Source: Molossus alvarezi
Taxonomy: Eukaryota; Chordata; Mammalia; Chiroptera; Molossidae
Assembly: GCA_037176705.1 (NCBI GenBank)
Contig: CM073907.1
Location: 12,121,001 to 12,185,000 of the forward strand
Direction: 5' to 3'
Length of the DNA stretch: 64,000 nucleotides
Shown here piece after piece: positions 43,393 through 54,720 of this stretch (position 1 is the stretch's first letter; each line of letters opens with the position of its first letter). Both the position numbers and the translations under genes were made by a program. The notes beneath the pieces were generated by a model. The model had not been told where the DNA came from. It worked only from the letters and a program-made list of their open reading frames with translations, and searched no databases.

Positions 43393-43872
43393 CCCCAGCC
43401 ATGTGGCTCAGTTGGTTAGAGCACCATCCTGTACACCAAAAAGGTTGTGGGTTCGATTCCCAGTCAGTGCACATACCTTGGTTGTAGGTTTGATCCCCAG
43501 TCAGGGTATGTATGGGAGGTAGCTGATCCATGCTTCTCTCTCACATCAACATTTCTCTCTCTCTCTCTCTCTCTCTCCCCCCATTTCTCTATGTATTTTT
43601 TTTTCTGTATTGATTTTAGAGAGAGAGGAAGGGGGAGGGAGAGAGAGATAGAAACATTGATGAGAGGGAATATTGATTGGCCGCCACCTGCATGGCCCCC
43701 ACTGGGGATCAGGTCCACAACCTGGGCATGTGTCCTGACTGGGAATCAAACAGGAGACCTCTTGGTGCATGGGTCGATGCTCAACCACTGAGCCACACCG
43801 GCCAGACACCATTTCTCTTTCTAAAATCAATAAACATATCCTCAAGTGAGGATAAAAAAAAAAAAAAAAAAG
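43393..43872 (+). mobile_element. VES SINE, host copy split by a nested VES
   Basis: The forward head (CCCCAGCCATGTGGCTCAGT) and body run to 43590. The tail (TTCTAAAATCAATAAACATA, TCCTCAAGTGAGGATAAAAA) resumes at 43809-43872. The older element is therefore interrupted by a younger, oppositely oriented one. Confidence 0.92.
43591..43808 (-). mobile_element. VES SINE nested inside another VES
   Basis: A complete reverse copy of the GTGTGGCTCAG subtype. It has landed in the CT-rich tract of the forward VES at 43393; the 10-bp host motif CCATTTCTCT is repeated at 43581-43590 and 43809-43818. Confidence 0.93.
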
Positions 43873-44425
43873 CAACAAAAGAAATGGTCAAAAAAATATC
43901 TATCCATTTAGAACACATTTTAAATCCCTTAGTAAAGAGAAAAATCAAAGCTGAAAAAAGTTACTCGAAATTGAGTAACAGTAAGAGCACTGTATAATTG
44001 TATAATTAAGTCAAAGACGGACAACGAGAGAAAATATAGAACACACTGGAGCACAGCAAAGCGGGAAAAGCACTCTGTTCAAGGAGCTATGACGAAACCA
44101 CAATAAAAATGTAAAATGAAGGAATTAACAAACAAAGAAAAGCAGAAATTCAGGAATTAAAAAATAAAAGGACCATCAAAAACATAGTTCTTTAGAAAAT
44201 CCATCTGATAGGAAGTAACAAATTTTTCATCAGTCTGATCAAGGAAAAAAGTGAGCTAACACAAATACAGTTAGGAACAATTATAAGTATAAATATGAAA
44301 GATGTTTATTTTTGATTATTAGAATGTGATATTAAATGTCTGCTATTTGAAAGTCTGAGAAATGGATGATCTTATAGGAAAACGTAACAATCAAGATTCA
44401 CTCCAGGAGAAATACAAAACCTGAA
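43873..44425 (+). mobile_element. LINE-1 ORF2 relic
   Basis: Text such as ACACTGGAGCACAGCAAAGC, GGAATTAACAAACAAAG and TCATCAGTCTGATCAAGG corresponds to the early-middle part of LINE-1 ORF2. It probably belongs to the same old insertion as 43096-43392, cut by VES copies. Confidence 0.6.
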
Positions 44426-44440
44426 AAGATCTAACCTTTT

Positions 44441-44678
44441 ATTTTATTGTTTTATCCTCACCCAAGGACACTTTTTGATATTTTGTTCAGATAGAGTGGG
44501 AGGGAGAGAAAGAGAGAAACATTGGTGTGAAAGGGACACATCGAGTGGTTGCCACCCACACAACCCAACCAGGGCCGGGGCAAACTGCAATCGAGGTACA
44601 TGCCCTTAGCGGAACCGAACCCGGGTCTCTCTGGACCGCAGGCTGACGCTCTAACCGCTGAGCCAAACCGGCCAGGGC
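44441..44678 (-). mobile_element. VES SINE, TTTGGCTCAG subtype
   Basis: A full-length reverse copy. Perfect 15-bp duplications AAGATCTAACCTTTT at 44426-44440 and 44679-44693. Confidence 0.95.
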
Positions 44679-44744
44679 AAGATCTAACCTTTTAAAGTGT
44701 TACCATGTCTGGGCAGATTCATTAATCAGCTCGCCTAATATTTA

Positions 44745-44885
44745 ATTCTCACCTGGATACGGGTAGAGAGGAGGGGAGAGAGAAACATCAATCGGTTGCC
44801 TTCCATGTGCCCTGACTAGGGACTGAACCGGCGACCTTTCGGTGCACAGGAGGACACTCACCCCACGGAGCCACTCTGCCTGAGC
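44745..44885 (-). mobile_element. VES SINE, old and shortened
   Basis: A reverse copy. GAGAGAAACATCAATCGGTT and GAACCGGCGACCTTTCGGTG are recognisable, but the middle is deleted and the head (CTCTGCCTGAGCG) has decayed. Confidence 0.8.
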
Positions 44886-45469
44886 GCTCTGACATCTTAA
44901 AAAACAAGCGGTGTCTACAGATGAGCCGTTTCAGATCACAGTAAGAGAGACAGTTGCCTAACTCATTCTCCCAAACCAGCCTCATGCCGACACCCACACA
45001 GGAGCGAGACCTCACAGAAACAGCCCCCGCAGCTCACGCCAGCTTATTAAAAAAGAGGCAAATACAAACAATTGAATGCTGCAGGGTGATAACAGAACAA
45101 TGTGCATAATCAAACAATTTATTCCGAGAATGGAAGAATAAACTTTCAAAGGGTAGGGGATCTATTACCGTAACTTACTACACTGAACAGATTAAATAGT
45201 AAAACTGAAATACAGTATCATCACCTCCATAGATGCTTTTTAAAAGCAAGTCATACAACTCAACATCAAACTTCTTAGAAGTTCTGGAATATAAACATGT
45301 CCTTCGTTTAATAAAGGGTGGCCTACAGGAGACATCTACAAATGGTGTAAAACCAGAAACACTCCTAAGTCAGAGATAAAACAACGAAACCTATAAATCA
45401 CCACTATTGCATATTCGTCAGCACTCCCTAGACATTGAAGTAACCAGGAAAAAAGAAAAGAGAGTTAGT
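44886..45469 (+). mobile_element. LINE-1 ORF2 relic
   Basis: The passage around 45290-45430 (TACAGGAGACATCTACAAAT, AACCTATAAATCACCACTAT, CACTCCCTAGACATTGAAG) follows the mid-ORF2 order of mammalian LINE-1. Stops and frameshifts are everywhere. It continues at 45746-46030 (TTTCCTATATCCTTTTCAAA). Confidence 0.6.
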
Positions 45470-45483
45470 AAGATTAAAGAGAT

Positions 45484-45731
45484 GGCCCTGGCCATTTGGC
45501 TCCACAGTTAGAGCGTCAGCCTGTATACTGAAGGGTTGTGGGTTTGATTCCCAGTCAAAGGCACATACCTGGGTTGCAGGTTCGATACCCGGCCCCCGTC
45601 AGAGTTGTGCAGGAGGCAACCAATCAATGTATCTCTCTCACATTGATGTTTTTCTCTCTCCCCCTCCCCTTCCACTCTCTCTAAAAATCAATGGAAAAAT
45701 ATCCTCGGATGAGGATTAACACACACACACA
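45484..45731 (+). mobile_element. VES SINE, TTTGGCTC-type with (AC)n tail
   Basis: A forward copy with TCCTCGGATGAGGATTAAC and an ACACACACAC tail. Perfect 14-bp duplications AAGATTAAAGAGAT lie at 45470-45483 and 45732-45745. Confidence 0.94.
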
Positions 45732-46030
45732 AAGATTAAAGAGATAAAACCCACCACTGTATTCACAGACAGCTTTTATTTATACCTGTTTAGAAAAGCC
45801 AAGAGAATAAAAAATAACAACACCCATAGTTAACTAAGGTGGCTAGATTTAAAAAAAATAAAATCCACAAACACACAAAAATAAATAGTTTTCCTATATC
45901 CTTTTCAAAAACACCCCATTAGAAATACAATTTTAAAAAATCAACCTAGGTATAAACCGAACAAGAAATGTATAAGGTCAGTATGAAGATACTGATAAGA
46001 ACTTTAAAAAGGAATGTCAAAGAGAACATG

Positions 46031-46289
46031 AGCCCTGGCCGATTTGGCTCAGCGGTTAGAGCGTCGGCCTGTGGTCCGGAGAGACCCGGGTTCGGTTCCC
46101 GCTAAGGGCATGTACCTCGGTTGCAGTTTGTCCCCGGCCCTGGTTGGTCGTGCGGGTGGCAGCCACTCGATGTGTCCCTTTCACGTCGATGTTTCTCTCT
46201 CTCTCTCTCTCTCTTCCTCTCTCCCTCCCACTCTATCTGTGCAAAAAATGGAAAAATGTCCTCAGGTGAGGATAAAAAGAAAAAAAGAA
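46031..46289 (+). mobile_element. VES SINE, TTTGGCTCAG subtype
   Basis: A full-length forward copy, low divergence, from GCCCTGGCCGATTTGGCTCA to TCCTCAGGTGAGGATAAAAA. It is inserted in LINE-1-like sequence. Confidence 0.93.
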
Positions 46290-47012
46290 AACAACACAGA
46301 CTGATGGGACGCACTCACAGGGAGAGTCTGCGTGTGATGAGGTGGTGTGCGGAGATCACTAAATGTTCATCTGGGGGGGAGGGGGTGGACCTCTCCTCCT
46401 TGGCGTTCACAGAAATAAATTCCATATGGATTAAATAGCTAAGCACAAAAGACACATCATAAAAATTCTAAGATGAACTATTCTGACCAAACCACGTTTC
46501 TGGAGGAAATGCAGGGGGGTGGACTTGTTATCTCGGGCGTGGCTGAGCGAGGTCCGAAACCCCGGAGTCACAAGGGAAGAGGAACCAAGCTGATGAACTT
46601 CAAACAGATGTTTATGGAAATACAGAGAAAAGGGGCACAAATCCATGTACAGCTCTAAAACGTCACGGAAAATTCAATTTCCCTAAAACAAAAGGACTTC
46701 CAGTTAAACACAGAGGTAGGTGCACCCCTCACCCCCTCTCTGAAAATAATGAGGATGACACGTCTCTGGAATAATTTTTCCACAAAGTGGGCGACATCCC
46801 TCAGGGCCCCGTGACTGGGGCAGGTGGCTGGTTGAGTTTGTTCTTTGCACACTGTATTGCTTTTACAGAAAACATGAGAAGCCAGGGGTTCTGACCAGGA
46901 ATCACACACACACCCCATCCTTCTGAGAACAGATGGTTTTGTGGAGGAGAAAAAGCAAGTGACAACCAGCTCTGCCCCTGTCCCTTGTGGTGAGCATAAA
47001 ATGAATTCATGC
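46290..47012 (+). mobile_element. LINE-1 ORF2-like relic with unassigned ends
   Basis: The text around 46400-46500 (TTCCATATGGATTAAATAGC, AAAATTCTAAGATGAACTAT) and 46590-46700 (TGATGAACTTCAAACAG) matches the late ORF2 region of mammalian LINE-1, heavily decayed. 46700-47000 is not assigned. Confidence 0.55.
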
Positions 47013-47228
47013 TGTCCGGCCAGTATGGCTCAGTGGTTGAGCATCGACCCATGCACCAAGAGGTCACGGGTTCGAATCCCGGTCAGGGCACATGCCCAGG
47101 TTGTGGGCCTGATCCCCAGTGGGGGGCATGCAGGAGGCGGCCAGTCGATGTTCTCTCATCGATGTTTCTATCTCTCTCTCCCTCTCACTTCCTCTCTCTC
47201 TAAAATCAATAAAGAAAAGAAATTTTTT
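47013..47228 (+). mobile_element. VES SINE, GTGTGGCTCAG-like subtype
   Basis: A well preserved forward copy: CCGGCCAGTATGGCTCAGTG, GGGTTCGAATCCCGGTC, CAGTGGGGGGCATGCAGG, AAAATCAATAAAGAAAAGAA. ATGAATTCATG and ATGAATTAATG form an imperfect duplication. Confidence 0.93.
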
Positions 47229-47656
47229 TAATGAATTAATGTTAATCCACCCTCTCAACTGCAGGACAGGACACTCCAGGTCCGCAACCCGAATCCACGG
47301 TGCCGCAGGCAAGCTGGCTCTCCTGCTCCTGCACCCTGCATGTTTGCATCTTATGGCCTCGAGACAAGGTCCCCCTCCTCTTCGGCCATTGATAACAACC
47401 AGAAAGTGACCGGAATGACCCCTATGCAATGACACAAGAAACAAGAAAAAAAAGGGGCATACATGCTGGGAAATGATCAAAAGTATAAACAAATATTTCT
47501 CCATAAAACCCCAAATTTAGCGAAAATATGACTTCTCTCTAAAGCAAGAGCTCAAACGAAACAAAACAAACACAAGGGTTCAAGACGCGATAACGAGACA
47601 AAAGAAAGAGGCCCCCAAATGGTGATGACAATAAGGAAAAAGAAAAAAACAATCAA

Positions 47657-47917
47657 GCCCTGGCCAGTTTGGCTCAGCGGTTAGAGCGTCGGCCTGTGGT
47701 CCGGAGAGACCCGGGTTCGGTTCCCGCTAAGGGCACGTACTTCGGTTGCAGTTTGTCCCCAGCCCTGGTTGGTCGTGTGGGTGGCAGCCACTCGATGTGT
47801 CCCTTCACGTCGATGTTTCTCTCTCTCTCTCTCCCTTCCTCTCTCTCCCTCCCACTCTATCTGTACAAAAAAATGGAAAAAAAATATTCTCGGGTGAGGA
47901 TTAAAAAAAAAAAAAAA
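47657..47917 (+). mobile_element. VES SINE, TTTGGCTCAG subtype
   Basis: A full-length forward copy, low divergence, with long A tail. Perfect 16-bp duplications AGAAAAAAACAATCAA at 47641-47656 and 47918-47933. Confidence 0.95.
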
Positions 47918-47933
47918 AGAAAAAAACAATCAA

Positions 47934-49199
47934 AATAAAAAGAAAGAGGCCCAAAGTGTGCTCATCCTATGGGAATAAAGTTAAACAACTATAGAAATGA
48001 AAGCCACATTAGAATTTTCTCCCGGAAAAAAAGGACCCCGATGAAACTGTCAGAGGGCAAGGTTGAGAAAAACGGAGGGAAAATAAAATGGAAAAGGAGC
48101 AAACAGCTCAATATGATTAGAAAGAGACAGAAATCAGGAACTAGAAGTCCAGTATGCGTCTCAAAGGCACACATGTGAAGAACAGAACTGAACATACGGA
48201 ACCCAAAATATTCAAAACCGGAACAGAAGAAAATTTGCCTGAAATGAAATAAAACAGATATTTTCAATGATACTGGATCCCAAAGACAGCAGCTATAAAA
48301 GAATCCTCCCCCAGGGGTGGCCCAGCAAAGCTACGGGACCTCAAGAGTAAAGGAACCTACAAGGGAAAGAAATCAGACTGGCCACAAACTTCTCCAAGCA
48401 ACACTGACTCGGGGACAAACGGGCCACGTGCACCAAGTTCTGTACGATTATCACACACGACACAGGTATCATTCAAGTCTACGGGCGACCCAGAGACATT
48501 CGCAAAGATCAGAGAGCTCAGGAAACGCACCAGTTAGCCTTCTTTGAAAAAGCTACTTCGTGATGCAATCCAGCGAATTAAGGGAGGAATCAAAATAAAT
48601 GACCCAGGGTTGAAAAGGCTGTGCCGGAAATGATGGTGAGTCAAGACTTACACAGCTGTGAGAATCCCTGTCACAGATGGCAATACCGACCCGACCACGT
48701 GAAAACAAACACAAACAAGAAGCTAAAATTGACGCGAGGGGGTGAAGGGGTGAGAAGACACTAAAGGGACTCACCTACTGTGGGAAACGTTTATTTAAAA
48801 AATAATAATAGTAACCCTGGCCTCTTAAAGGTTTTCCTAACTTTCAGGTCTTTTATTTATTTATTTAAATAGTCTTAGAAGAATATTTGAAAAAATACTC
48901 CGTTATAATGAGATATTTATGCGAAATTCGGCAATTCCTTCATTTCCGCTTATTAAAGTTGAAGTCACATAAATCAAGTAAATGAAGCATGAAATCAAAC
49001 ATTAAACAAAATTAAACATGAAATTAAATCTGGACTTCAGCAATCACTCAGTTTGACTTCGTTTCTTCTGTGTTAAGTTTTCAGAAAATTAAGCAAATAT
49101 GTTTTACAAAAACAAGTTGAGTATGATCAAATGTTAATAAAACAATACTTATCCATCCATCCATCCGTATATATGGTTAAAAGAGTTCTGTGAGAATAG
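47934..49199 (+). mobile_element. Old LINE-1 relic (probably 5' region) and unassigned AT-rich sequence
   Basis: From 47940 to about 48600 phrases such as AAACGGGCCACGTGCACCAA, AAAGATCAGAGAGCTCAGGA and CTTCTTTGAAAAAGCTACTT look like the 5' region of an old L1M element. From 48600 to 49200 the sequence is AT-rich and I assign nothing to it, apart from a short (ATCC)4 run at 49153. Confidence 0.5.
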
Positions 49200-49400
49200 A
49201 GGTTAATAGTTGGGGCCTGGAGACAGTCTGGTTTGATACTAGGCAGGTTACCTCACTTTCCCGCCCTCATTTGTAAAATGGGGGTAACAGCAGGATCTAC
49301 AGCATTTTGGGGGCACTGTGTACAATAACACATGTAGAAACCTTAGGTCAGTGCCCATTATACAACAGGCACTCAGTGAGGCCTGATTATTCCTATTTTC
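49200..49400 (-). mobile_element. MIR SINE relic
   Basis: Reverse-oriented: TTACCTCACTTTCCCGCCCT, CATTTGTAAAATGGGGGTAA, then CAGTGAGGCCTG. This is the antisense of the classic MIR order and is well recognisable. Confidence 0.82.
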
Positions 49401-49500
49401 ACCAGGCTCTAGATATTTTACCTTCTCCCTTGTACTATTCTGAACTGTGATAAAAACAAAACATTCCTTATATTTTAGAGTTCTCTTAAAGATCTAATTT

Positions 49501-49738
49501 GGCCTTGGCCAGTGTGGCTGAGCTGGTTGGAGCATCGTCCCATACACTGAAAGGCTGTGGGTTCACTTCCCAGTCAGGGCACCGGCCCAGGTTGCAAGTT
49601 CAATCCCCAGACCCAGTCCGGGTGTATGCGGGAGGCAACCAATCGGGTTCTCTCTCACATCGATGTCTCTCTCTCTCTCTCTCTCTCCGTGTTCCTCTCT
49701 CTCTAAAAATCAATTAATGTGTCCTCCAGTTATTTTTT
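49501..49738 (+). mobile_element. VES SINE, older copy
   Basis: A forward copy with head GGCCTTGGCCAGTGTGGCTG, box-B-like GGGTTCACTTCCCAGTC, CT tract and a degenerate GTGTCCTCCAG tail. AAAGATCTAATTTGG and AAAGGTCTGATTTGG flank it. Confidence 0.88.
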
Positions 49739-49821
49739 TAAACAAAGGTCTGATTTGGCCAGTACCACTACTTATTCCATTTGATTTAATTACTTTATGT
49801 GATAAAACATATATAATGTGT

Positions 49822-50026
49822 CACCCAGCCCATGTGGCTCAGTGGATTGAGCGTTGTCCCATGGACTAAGAGGTCAGGGTTCGATTCCAGGTTGGGGTGC
49901 GTCCCCAGGTTGCAGGTTCAATTCCCAGTGGGGGGCGCGCAGGAGGAAGCCAATCAATGTTTTTTTCTCTCTTCTCTCTTTTCCTTTCTCTAAAAAAAAT
50001 CGATCAAAACATATTTTTTTAAAAAC
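49822..50026 (+). mobile_element. VES SINE, GTGTGGCTCAG-like subtype
   Basis: A forward copy with head CAGCCCATGTGGCTCAGTGG, body CAGTGGGGGGCGCGCAGG, T/C-rich tract and A-rich tail. It abuts the truncated 5' end of the following LINE-1. Confidence 0.9.
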
Positions 50027-51072
50027 CATGTGCATACAACACCTAAGGCAAGAGAAACAAAGGAAAAAATAAACACATGGGACTACATCAAACTAAAAAG
50101 CTTCTGCACAGCAAAAGAAACAACCATCAAAACGAAAAGGGATCCCACCACATGGTAGAACATAATCGCCAATGGCGCATCAGATAAAGGGTTAATTTCC
50201 AAAATATATAAAGTGCTCATACAACTCAACAAAAGAAAGACAAAGAACCCAACTAAAAAATGGGCAGAGAACCTAAACAGACACTTCTCCAAAAAGGACA
50301 AAAATAACTATGAGGTATCACCTCACACCTGTCAGAATGGCCGCCATCAACAAATCATCAAACAACAAGTGTTGGCGAGGGTGTGGAGAAAAGGGGACTC
50401 TAGTACACTGCTGGTGGGAATGCAGACTGGTGCAGCCACTGTGGAAAACGCTATGGTGTTACCTCAAAAAGTTAAAAATTGAACTGCCATTTGACCCAGT
50501 GATCCCACTTCTAAGAATATAACCTAAGAAACCTGAAACATCAATCAGAAAGAATATATGTACCCCCATGTTCATAGCAGCACTATTTACAATAACTAAG
50601 ATCTGGAAACAACCCAAGTGTCCATCAGTAGATGAGTGTATTAAAAAGCTGTGGTACACGTACACAATGGAGTACTATGCAGCTGTAAGAAAGAAAGATC
50701 TCTTATCCTTTGGGACGACATGGAAGGACCCAGAGAGTATTATGCTAAGCGAAACAAGCCAAGCAGAGAAAGACAAATATCACATGATATCACTTATTTG
50801 TGGAATATAATGAACTAAACAAACTGCTGAACAAAATTAACCCAGAGACATAGAGGTGGGGTACAGACTGACAAGCCTCAGAGGAGGGGGGGCTTGTGGG
50901 AGAAAGAAATAAACCACAGAACTTACATACATGTACGCATGACCAATGAACACAGACAACAAAGCTGGGGATGGGTGGGGGGTAAGGGGAGGGGGGTGTC
51001 AATGGGGGAAAATGAGAAACATCTGTAACAAAAACAAATTAATAAATAAAAATTTAAAAAAAAAACAAAACA
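50027..51072 (+). mobile_element. 5'-truncated LINE-1, ORF2 C-terminus plus 3' UTR
   Basis: The least decayed LINE-1 of the window. Translated fragments are clear L1 ORF2 C-terminal text: [11 protein letters not shown], then [20 protein letters not shown] (about 50340-50420), [28 protein letters not shown] and TMEYYAAV (50568-50810), ending EKDKYHMISLICGI. The reading frame is broken by an in-frame stop at 50520-50522, by an earlier stop near 50158, and by a deletion after RHFSKKDK. The reverse transcriptase and endonuclease parts are absent. It ends in an A-rich tail at about 51040-51072. It cannot move by itself. Confidence 0.92.
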
Positions 51073-51319
51073 GCCCTGGCCGGTTTGGCTCAGCAGTTAG
51101 AGCGTCGGCCTGCGGTCCGGAGAGACCCGGGTTCGGTTCCCGCTAAGGGCACGTACTCGGTTGCAGTTTGTCCCCGGCCCCTGGTTGGTCGTGCGGGTAG
51201 CAGCCACTCGATGTGTCCCTTTCACATCGATGTTTCTCTCTCTCTCTCTCTCTTCCTCTCTCTCCCTCCCACTCTATCTGTACAAAAAATGGAGAAATGT
51301 CCTCGGGTGAGGATTAAAA
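51073..51319 (+). mobile_element. VES SINE inserted in a LINE-1 poly-A tail
   Basis: A full-length forward copy, low divergence, from GCCCTGGCCGGTTTGGCTCA to TCCTCGGGTGAGGATTAAA. It directly follows the A-rich tail of the LINE-1 at 50027-51072, so that tail was its target. Confidence 0.94.
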
Positions 51320-51544
51320 AAAAAACACAAAAAACAACATGTACACTGTGTAATTTTACAAAGGAAGTTGGCAGAAAAAGATTACTCCCTTTGTCTAAAT
51401 TTGTAGCCAGAGCCCATCTGTGCTAATTTGAAAGTACCTCCACAAATTCCTTGAAAGTTTACCATTCAAAAGGTGCAGCCTAATATTTCTCTCTCCATAA
51501 GTATATTTTAGACTCAATAATCCATTTCTAAAAAAAAAATAGAG

Positions 51545-51958
51545 TAGGAATGAACTGATGGTCTGTGACTTCGAAGACGAGATCATAAGAAACACTGCTG
51601 CCTCCTCCTTGTTCTCTCTTGAGTCTGCGAAGAGGAAGCTGGCCACCATGTTATGGGGACTGAGCACCCCTATGTGGAGATCACATGGTGAGAATCAAGG
51701 CCTCCTGCCAACAGCCAGCAAGAAACTGAGGACCCCAATCAACAGCCAAATAAGTGATCCATCTTGGAAGCTGATCCTCTAGCCCCCGTCAAGCCTTCAG
51801 ACCACAGTCACACCCAAAAGCTTGACTGCAACCTCCTAAGTAACCCTGAACCAGAATCACTCAGCTGAGCCACTATCTGTGCTAGATGACAAATGTTTAC
51901 TATTTTAAGCAGCTACATTTTGGAATAATAGTCATGCAGCAATAGTTAGCCAATACAC
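51545..51958 (+). mobile_element. MLT1 LTR (ERVL-MaLR), solitary
   Basis: An LTR of the non-autonomous mammalian MaLR group. Recognisable landmarks are CCAACAGCCAGCAAGAAACT, AGTGATCCATCTTGGAAGC, AGCCTTCAGACCACAGTC, GACTGCAACCTCCTAAG and the end GCAGCAATAGTTAGCCAATA. No internal retroviral genes are attached. It is an old, inert relic shared among placental mammals. Confidence 0.85.
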
Positions 51959-52172
51959 CATCTTTTGGTAGAGAAATACAAACTATAAGTTTTTGTTCTA
52001 ATGATGACAGAGTAGCTTCTATCACGCTAACCCTTCTAAAGATAATAATTATAAACTCTGGACAAAATGCTAATTTTAAAAACTTTAAGAAAAACCCCCA
52101 GCAAAACAGCTTTTTAAGCAACCAGAAGGCAGCAGAGGCAGGCAGGGGATTCAGTTCTTGAAAGAAGGAAAC

Positions 52173-52402
52173 CAGCCCAGCCAGCATGGCTCAGTGGTTG
52201 AGCGTCGACCCATGCACCAAGAAGTCATCAGTTCGATTCCCGCTCAGGACACAAGCCCAGGTTGTGGGCCCAATCCCCAGTGGGGGGCATGCAGGCGGCG
52301 GCCAGTTGATGTTCTCTCTTATCAATGTCTCTATCTCTCTTTCCCTCTCCCTTTGCCTCTCTCTAAAATCAATGAAGAAAAAAAAATTTTTTTTTTTTTT
52401 GA
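52173..52402 (+). mobile_element. VES SINE, GTGTGGCTCAG-like subtype
   Basis: A forward copy with head CCAGCATGGCTCAGTGG, body CAGTGGGGGGCATGCAGG, and tail of A then a long T run. GAAAGAAGGAAACCA and GAAAGAAGGGAACCA flank it as a near-perfect duplication. Confidence 0.92.
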
Positions 52403-53160
52403 AGAAAGAAGGGAACCATACTGGGTATGATCCCAGATACGATGATTTTCCTCGGAGGGAACTCTCCACTTCTCTTGGTACCAAGAGGCTGGAGCTCGGG
52501 CAGGAAAGTGCAGTCTTGTTCCCCTGGGAAGCAGGGGATGGGGTTAGGATTGCAAGAGCAGCTGGAAAGAGAGAAATCCCAGAGGACAGAGCTACTGAGG
52601 AGGACATATCCACTCCTCTCAAAAACTCGGTTGACCCATGAACTAAACATGGTTGGGAAAGACTCTAGGAACCTCAGGAGAAAAAAAACAGCTGGAGGCT
52701 GAATGAGCTAAGCAAATATTTCAGCTGTTGTCCACCGCAGGGGAGTCAATTTGGAGTCTGAGTCTTGCCAAGTTGGAGATCTTGGTAAACACTTCATTCT
52801 TTCCATTGAGATACCAGTAGGGTCACAATCTAAGAGTAAAGACTATGTGCTTGGGCTAAAGGATTTCCCTCCTAAGGCAAAGGGCAACTAGAAAGAGATC
52901 AACCATAAAAAAATGAATAATCAAGCCCCCAAAAGTTCAAATTGAACTAACCACTAGAACAAAACTCAACAATATTCAGACAAAGATAACAGAATCCAGC
53001 ATGTCTACAATGTAGCATAACAATGTCTAGCATACAATTAAAAATTACTAGACATGTGCAAAGGAAAAGGAACCTGTCACCCATTGTGAAAAGAATAATG
53101 AATCATTAGAAACTTACCTACAAATGACCTAGATATTGGAATTAGTACAAAATGCTTTAA
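52403..53160. other. Intronic stretch, mostly unassigned
   Basis: The first 500 nt are moderately GC-rich single-copy-like sequence with no recognised element. From about 52900 the text becomes LINE-1-like (AACCACTAGAACAAAACTCA, CAATGTCTAGCATACAATTA), probably the continuation of the old L1 relic to the right. Confidence 0.55.
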
Positions 53161-53402
53161 AAAAAAATCCTCACCCAAGGATATTCTGCCATTTAACTTC
53201 AGACAGAGGGCGAGGGGGAGAGAAAGAGGGAGGGAGGGAGAGAGAGAAACACTGATGCGAGAGAGACACATTGATTGGCTGCCTCCCACACAACCCTGAC
53301 CAGGGCCAGGGACCAAACTGCAACTGAGGTACATGCCCTTGACTGGAATCAAACCTGCAACTCATGGGCCAACGTTCTAACCACTAAGCCAAACCGACCA
53401 GG
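53161..53402 (-). mobile_element. VES SINE, TTTGGCTCAG subtype
   Basis: A reverse copy, moderately diverged, with the tail hairpin TCCTCACCCAAGGA. AGTACAAAATGCTTTAA and AGTACAGAATGTTTTAA flank it as a 17-bp duplication with two changes. Confidence 0.92.
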
Positions 53403-53682
53403 CAAGTACAGAATGTTTTAAAGTAGTTCATAAATATGTTAAAGGGTCTAAAATAAAAGATAGATGTACTGAGTGAAGACAAAGAGAATCTCAGGAAAGA
53501 TTTGGAAACAGTGAAAAAAAGCTAAATGGAAATCACAGGACAGAAAAGCACAATATCTGAAAATTAAAAAGAAAAAAAAATCAATGGATGAAATTAATAG
53601 ACTGGATACAACGAAATAAAATGGATCAGTGAACCTTGAATCACACAGAGGGAAAAAAAAAGAATTTAAAAAAAGAAACACA

Positions 53683-53911
53683 GCCTCATCTTGGCTGGTT
53701 TGGCTCAGCAGTTAGAGTGTCAGCCTGCAGACCAAAGGGTCTCCTGTTTGATTACCGGTCAAGGGCACATTCCTGGATTGCAGGTTCGATTCCTGGCTGG
53801 GGTCATGCAAGAGGCAACGAATTAATATGTTTCTCTCACATTGATGTTTCTTTCTCTCTCTCTTCCTCCCTCCCTTCCACTCTAAAAAGAAAAATAAAAT
53901 AAAATAAAAAT
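53683..53911 (+). mobile_element. VES SINE, TTTGGCTCAG subtype
   Basis: A diverged forward copy with tail AAAATAAAATAAAATAAAAA. AAACACAGCCT occurs before (about 53675) and after (53912), the likely target duplication. Confidence 0.9.
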
Positions 53912-54720
53912 AAACACAGCCTGAATAACCTGAGGCAGATCGAGCAATAATCTAACAACTGTAATTGGTGCCCAAAGAAATGAAAGACGGGGTTGAAAAA
54001 AATATTTAAAGAAATATTTACAGAAATGTTTCCAAATTTGATTTCAAAACACACAAAAAAGAACAACATATAAGAAGTACAGCAAACCTCAAGGTGGATA
54101 AATATGAAGAAAATCACAGCAAAGGACACCTAGAAAAAAACACATTACAAAAGCAGTCGATCACACTACATAAAAGGGAACAAAATAAGAAAGCCACCTG
54201 ACTCATCACGGGAAACAATGGATGCCAGGAAACAACGGAATAACTTTTTTTTTTTTAAATGCAGAAAGAAAAACATGCCATGCTAGAATTCTGTGTCCAG
54301 CAAAATTTCTCTTAAGATGAAGATGAAACAAACACACTTTCAGATAAAAGCTGAGATAATTTCTCACCAGCATACCTGCACTTCAAGAAACACTAAAAGA
54401 GATTTTCAGGAGGAGGAAAAATTGAAAGCAGTTGGACACTGAAGGTAAAAAGTAACACAAAGCACTGGGAATGGTCATTACCCAGGCGAATATATTTCAT
54501 TTTAAAAGTCCACTGTTTAAAGCAAGAACAACAATGCATTGTGGGTTTACAATGTATGAAGTAAACATATAAAAACAACAGCACAGAGACTGAGTGTAAA
54601 TTTGAATAATCTGCTTTAGGTTCATACATTACACATTCATCTGTTATCCAGCTACAAAGGATAAGCTGGGATATCCACTTCAATCTCTTGAGCAACTACT
54701 TAAAAATATATATATAACAA
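53900..54720 (+). mobile_element. Old LINE-1 5'/ORF1-region relic
   Basis: AT-rich sequence with phrases such as ATTTCAAAACACACAAAAAA, GAATTCTGTGTCCAGCAAAA and CTTCAAGAAACACTAAAAGA, which belong to the 5' region of old mammalian LINE-1 (L1M type). It is not coding. It continues, broken by VES copies, from about 52900. Confidence 0.65.

Noticed and set aside
50083..50301. Reverse frame resembling a small membrane protein
   Set aside because: It is the antisense of LINE-1 ORF2 sequence ([11 protein letters not shown] region).
51545..51958. A complete endogenous retrovirus
   Set aside because: Only a solitary MaLR LTR is present; no gag, pol or env text is found beside it, nor beside the LTRs at 28360-28868 and 38470-38770.
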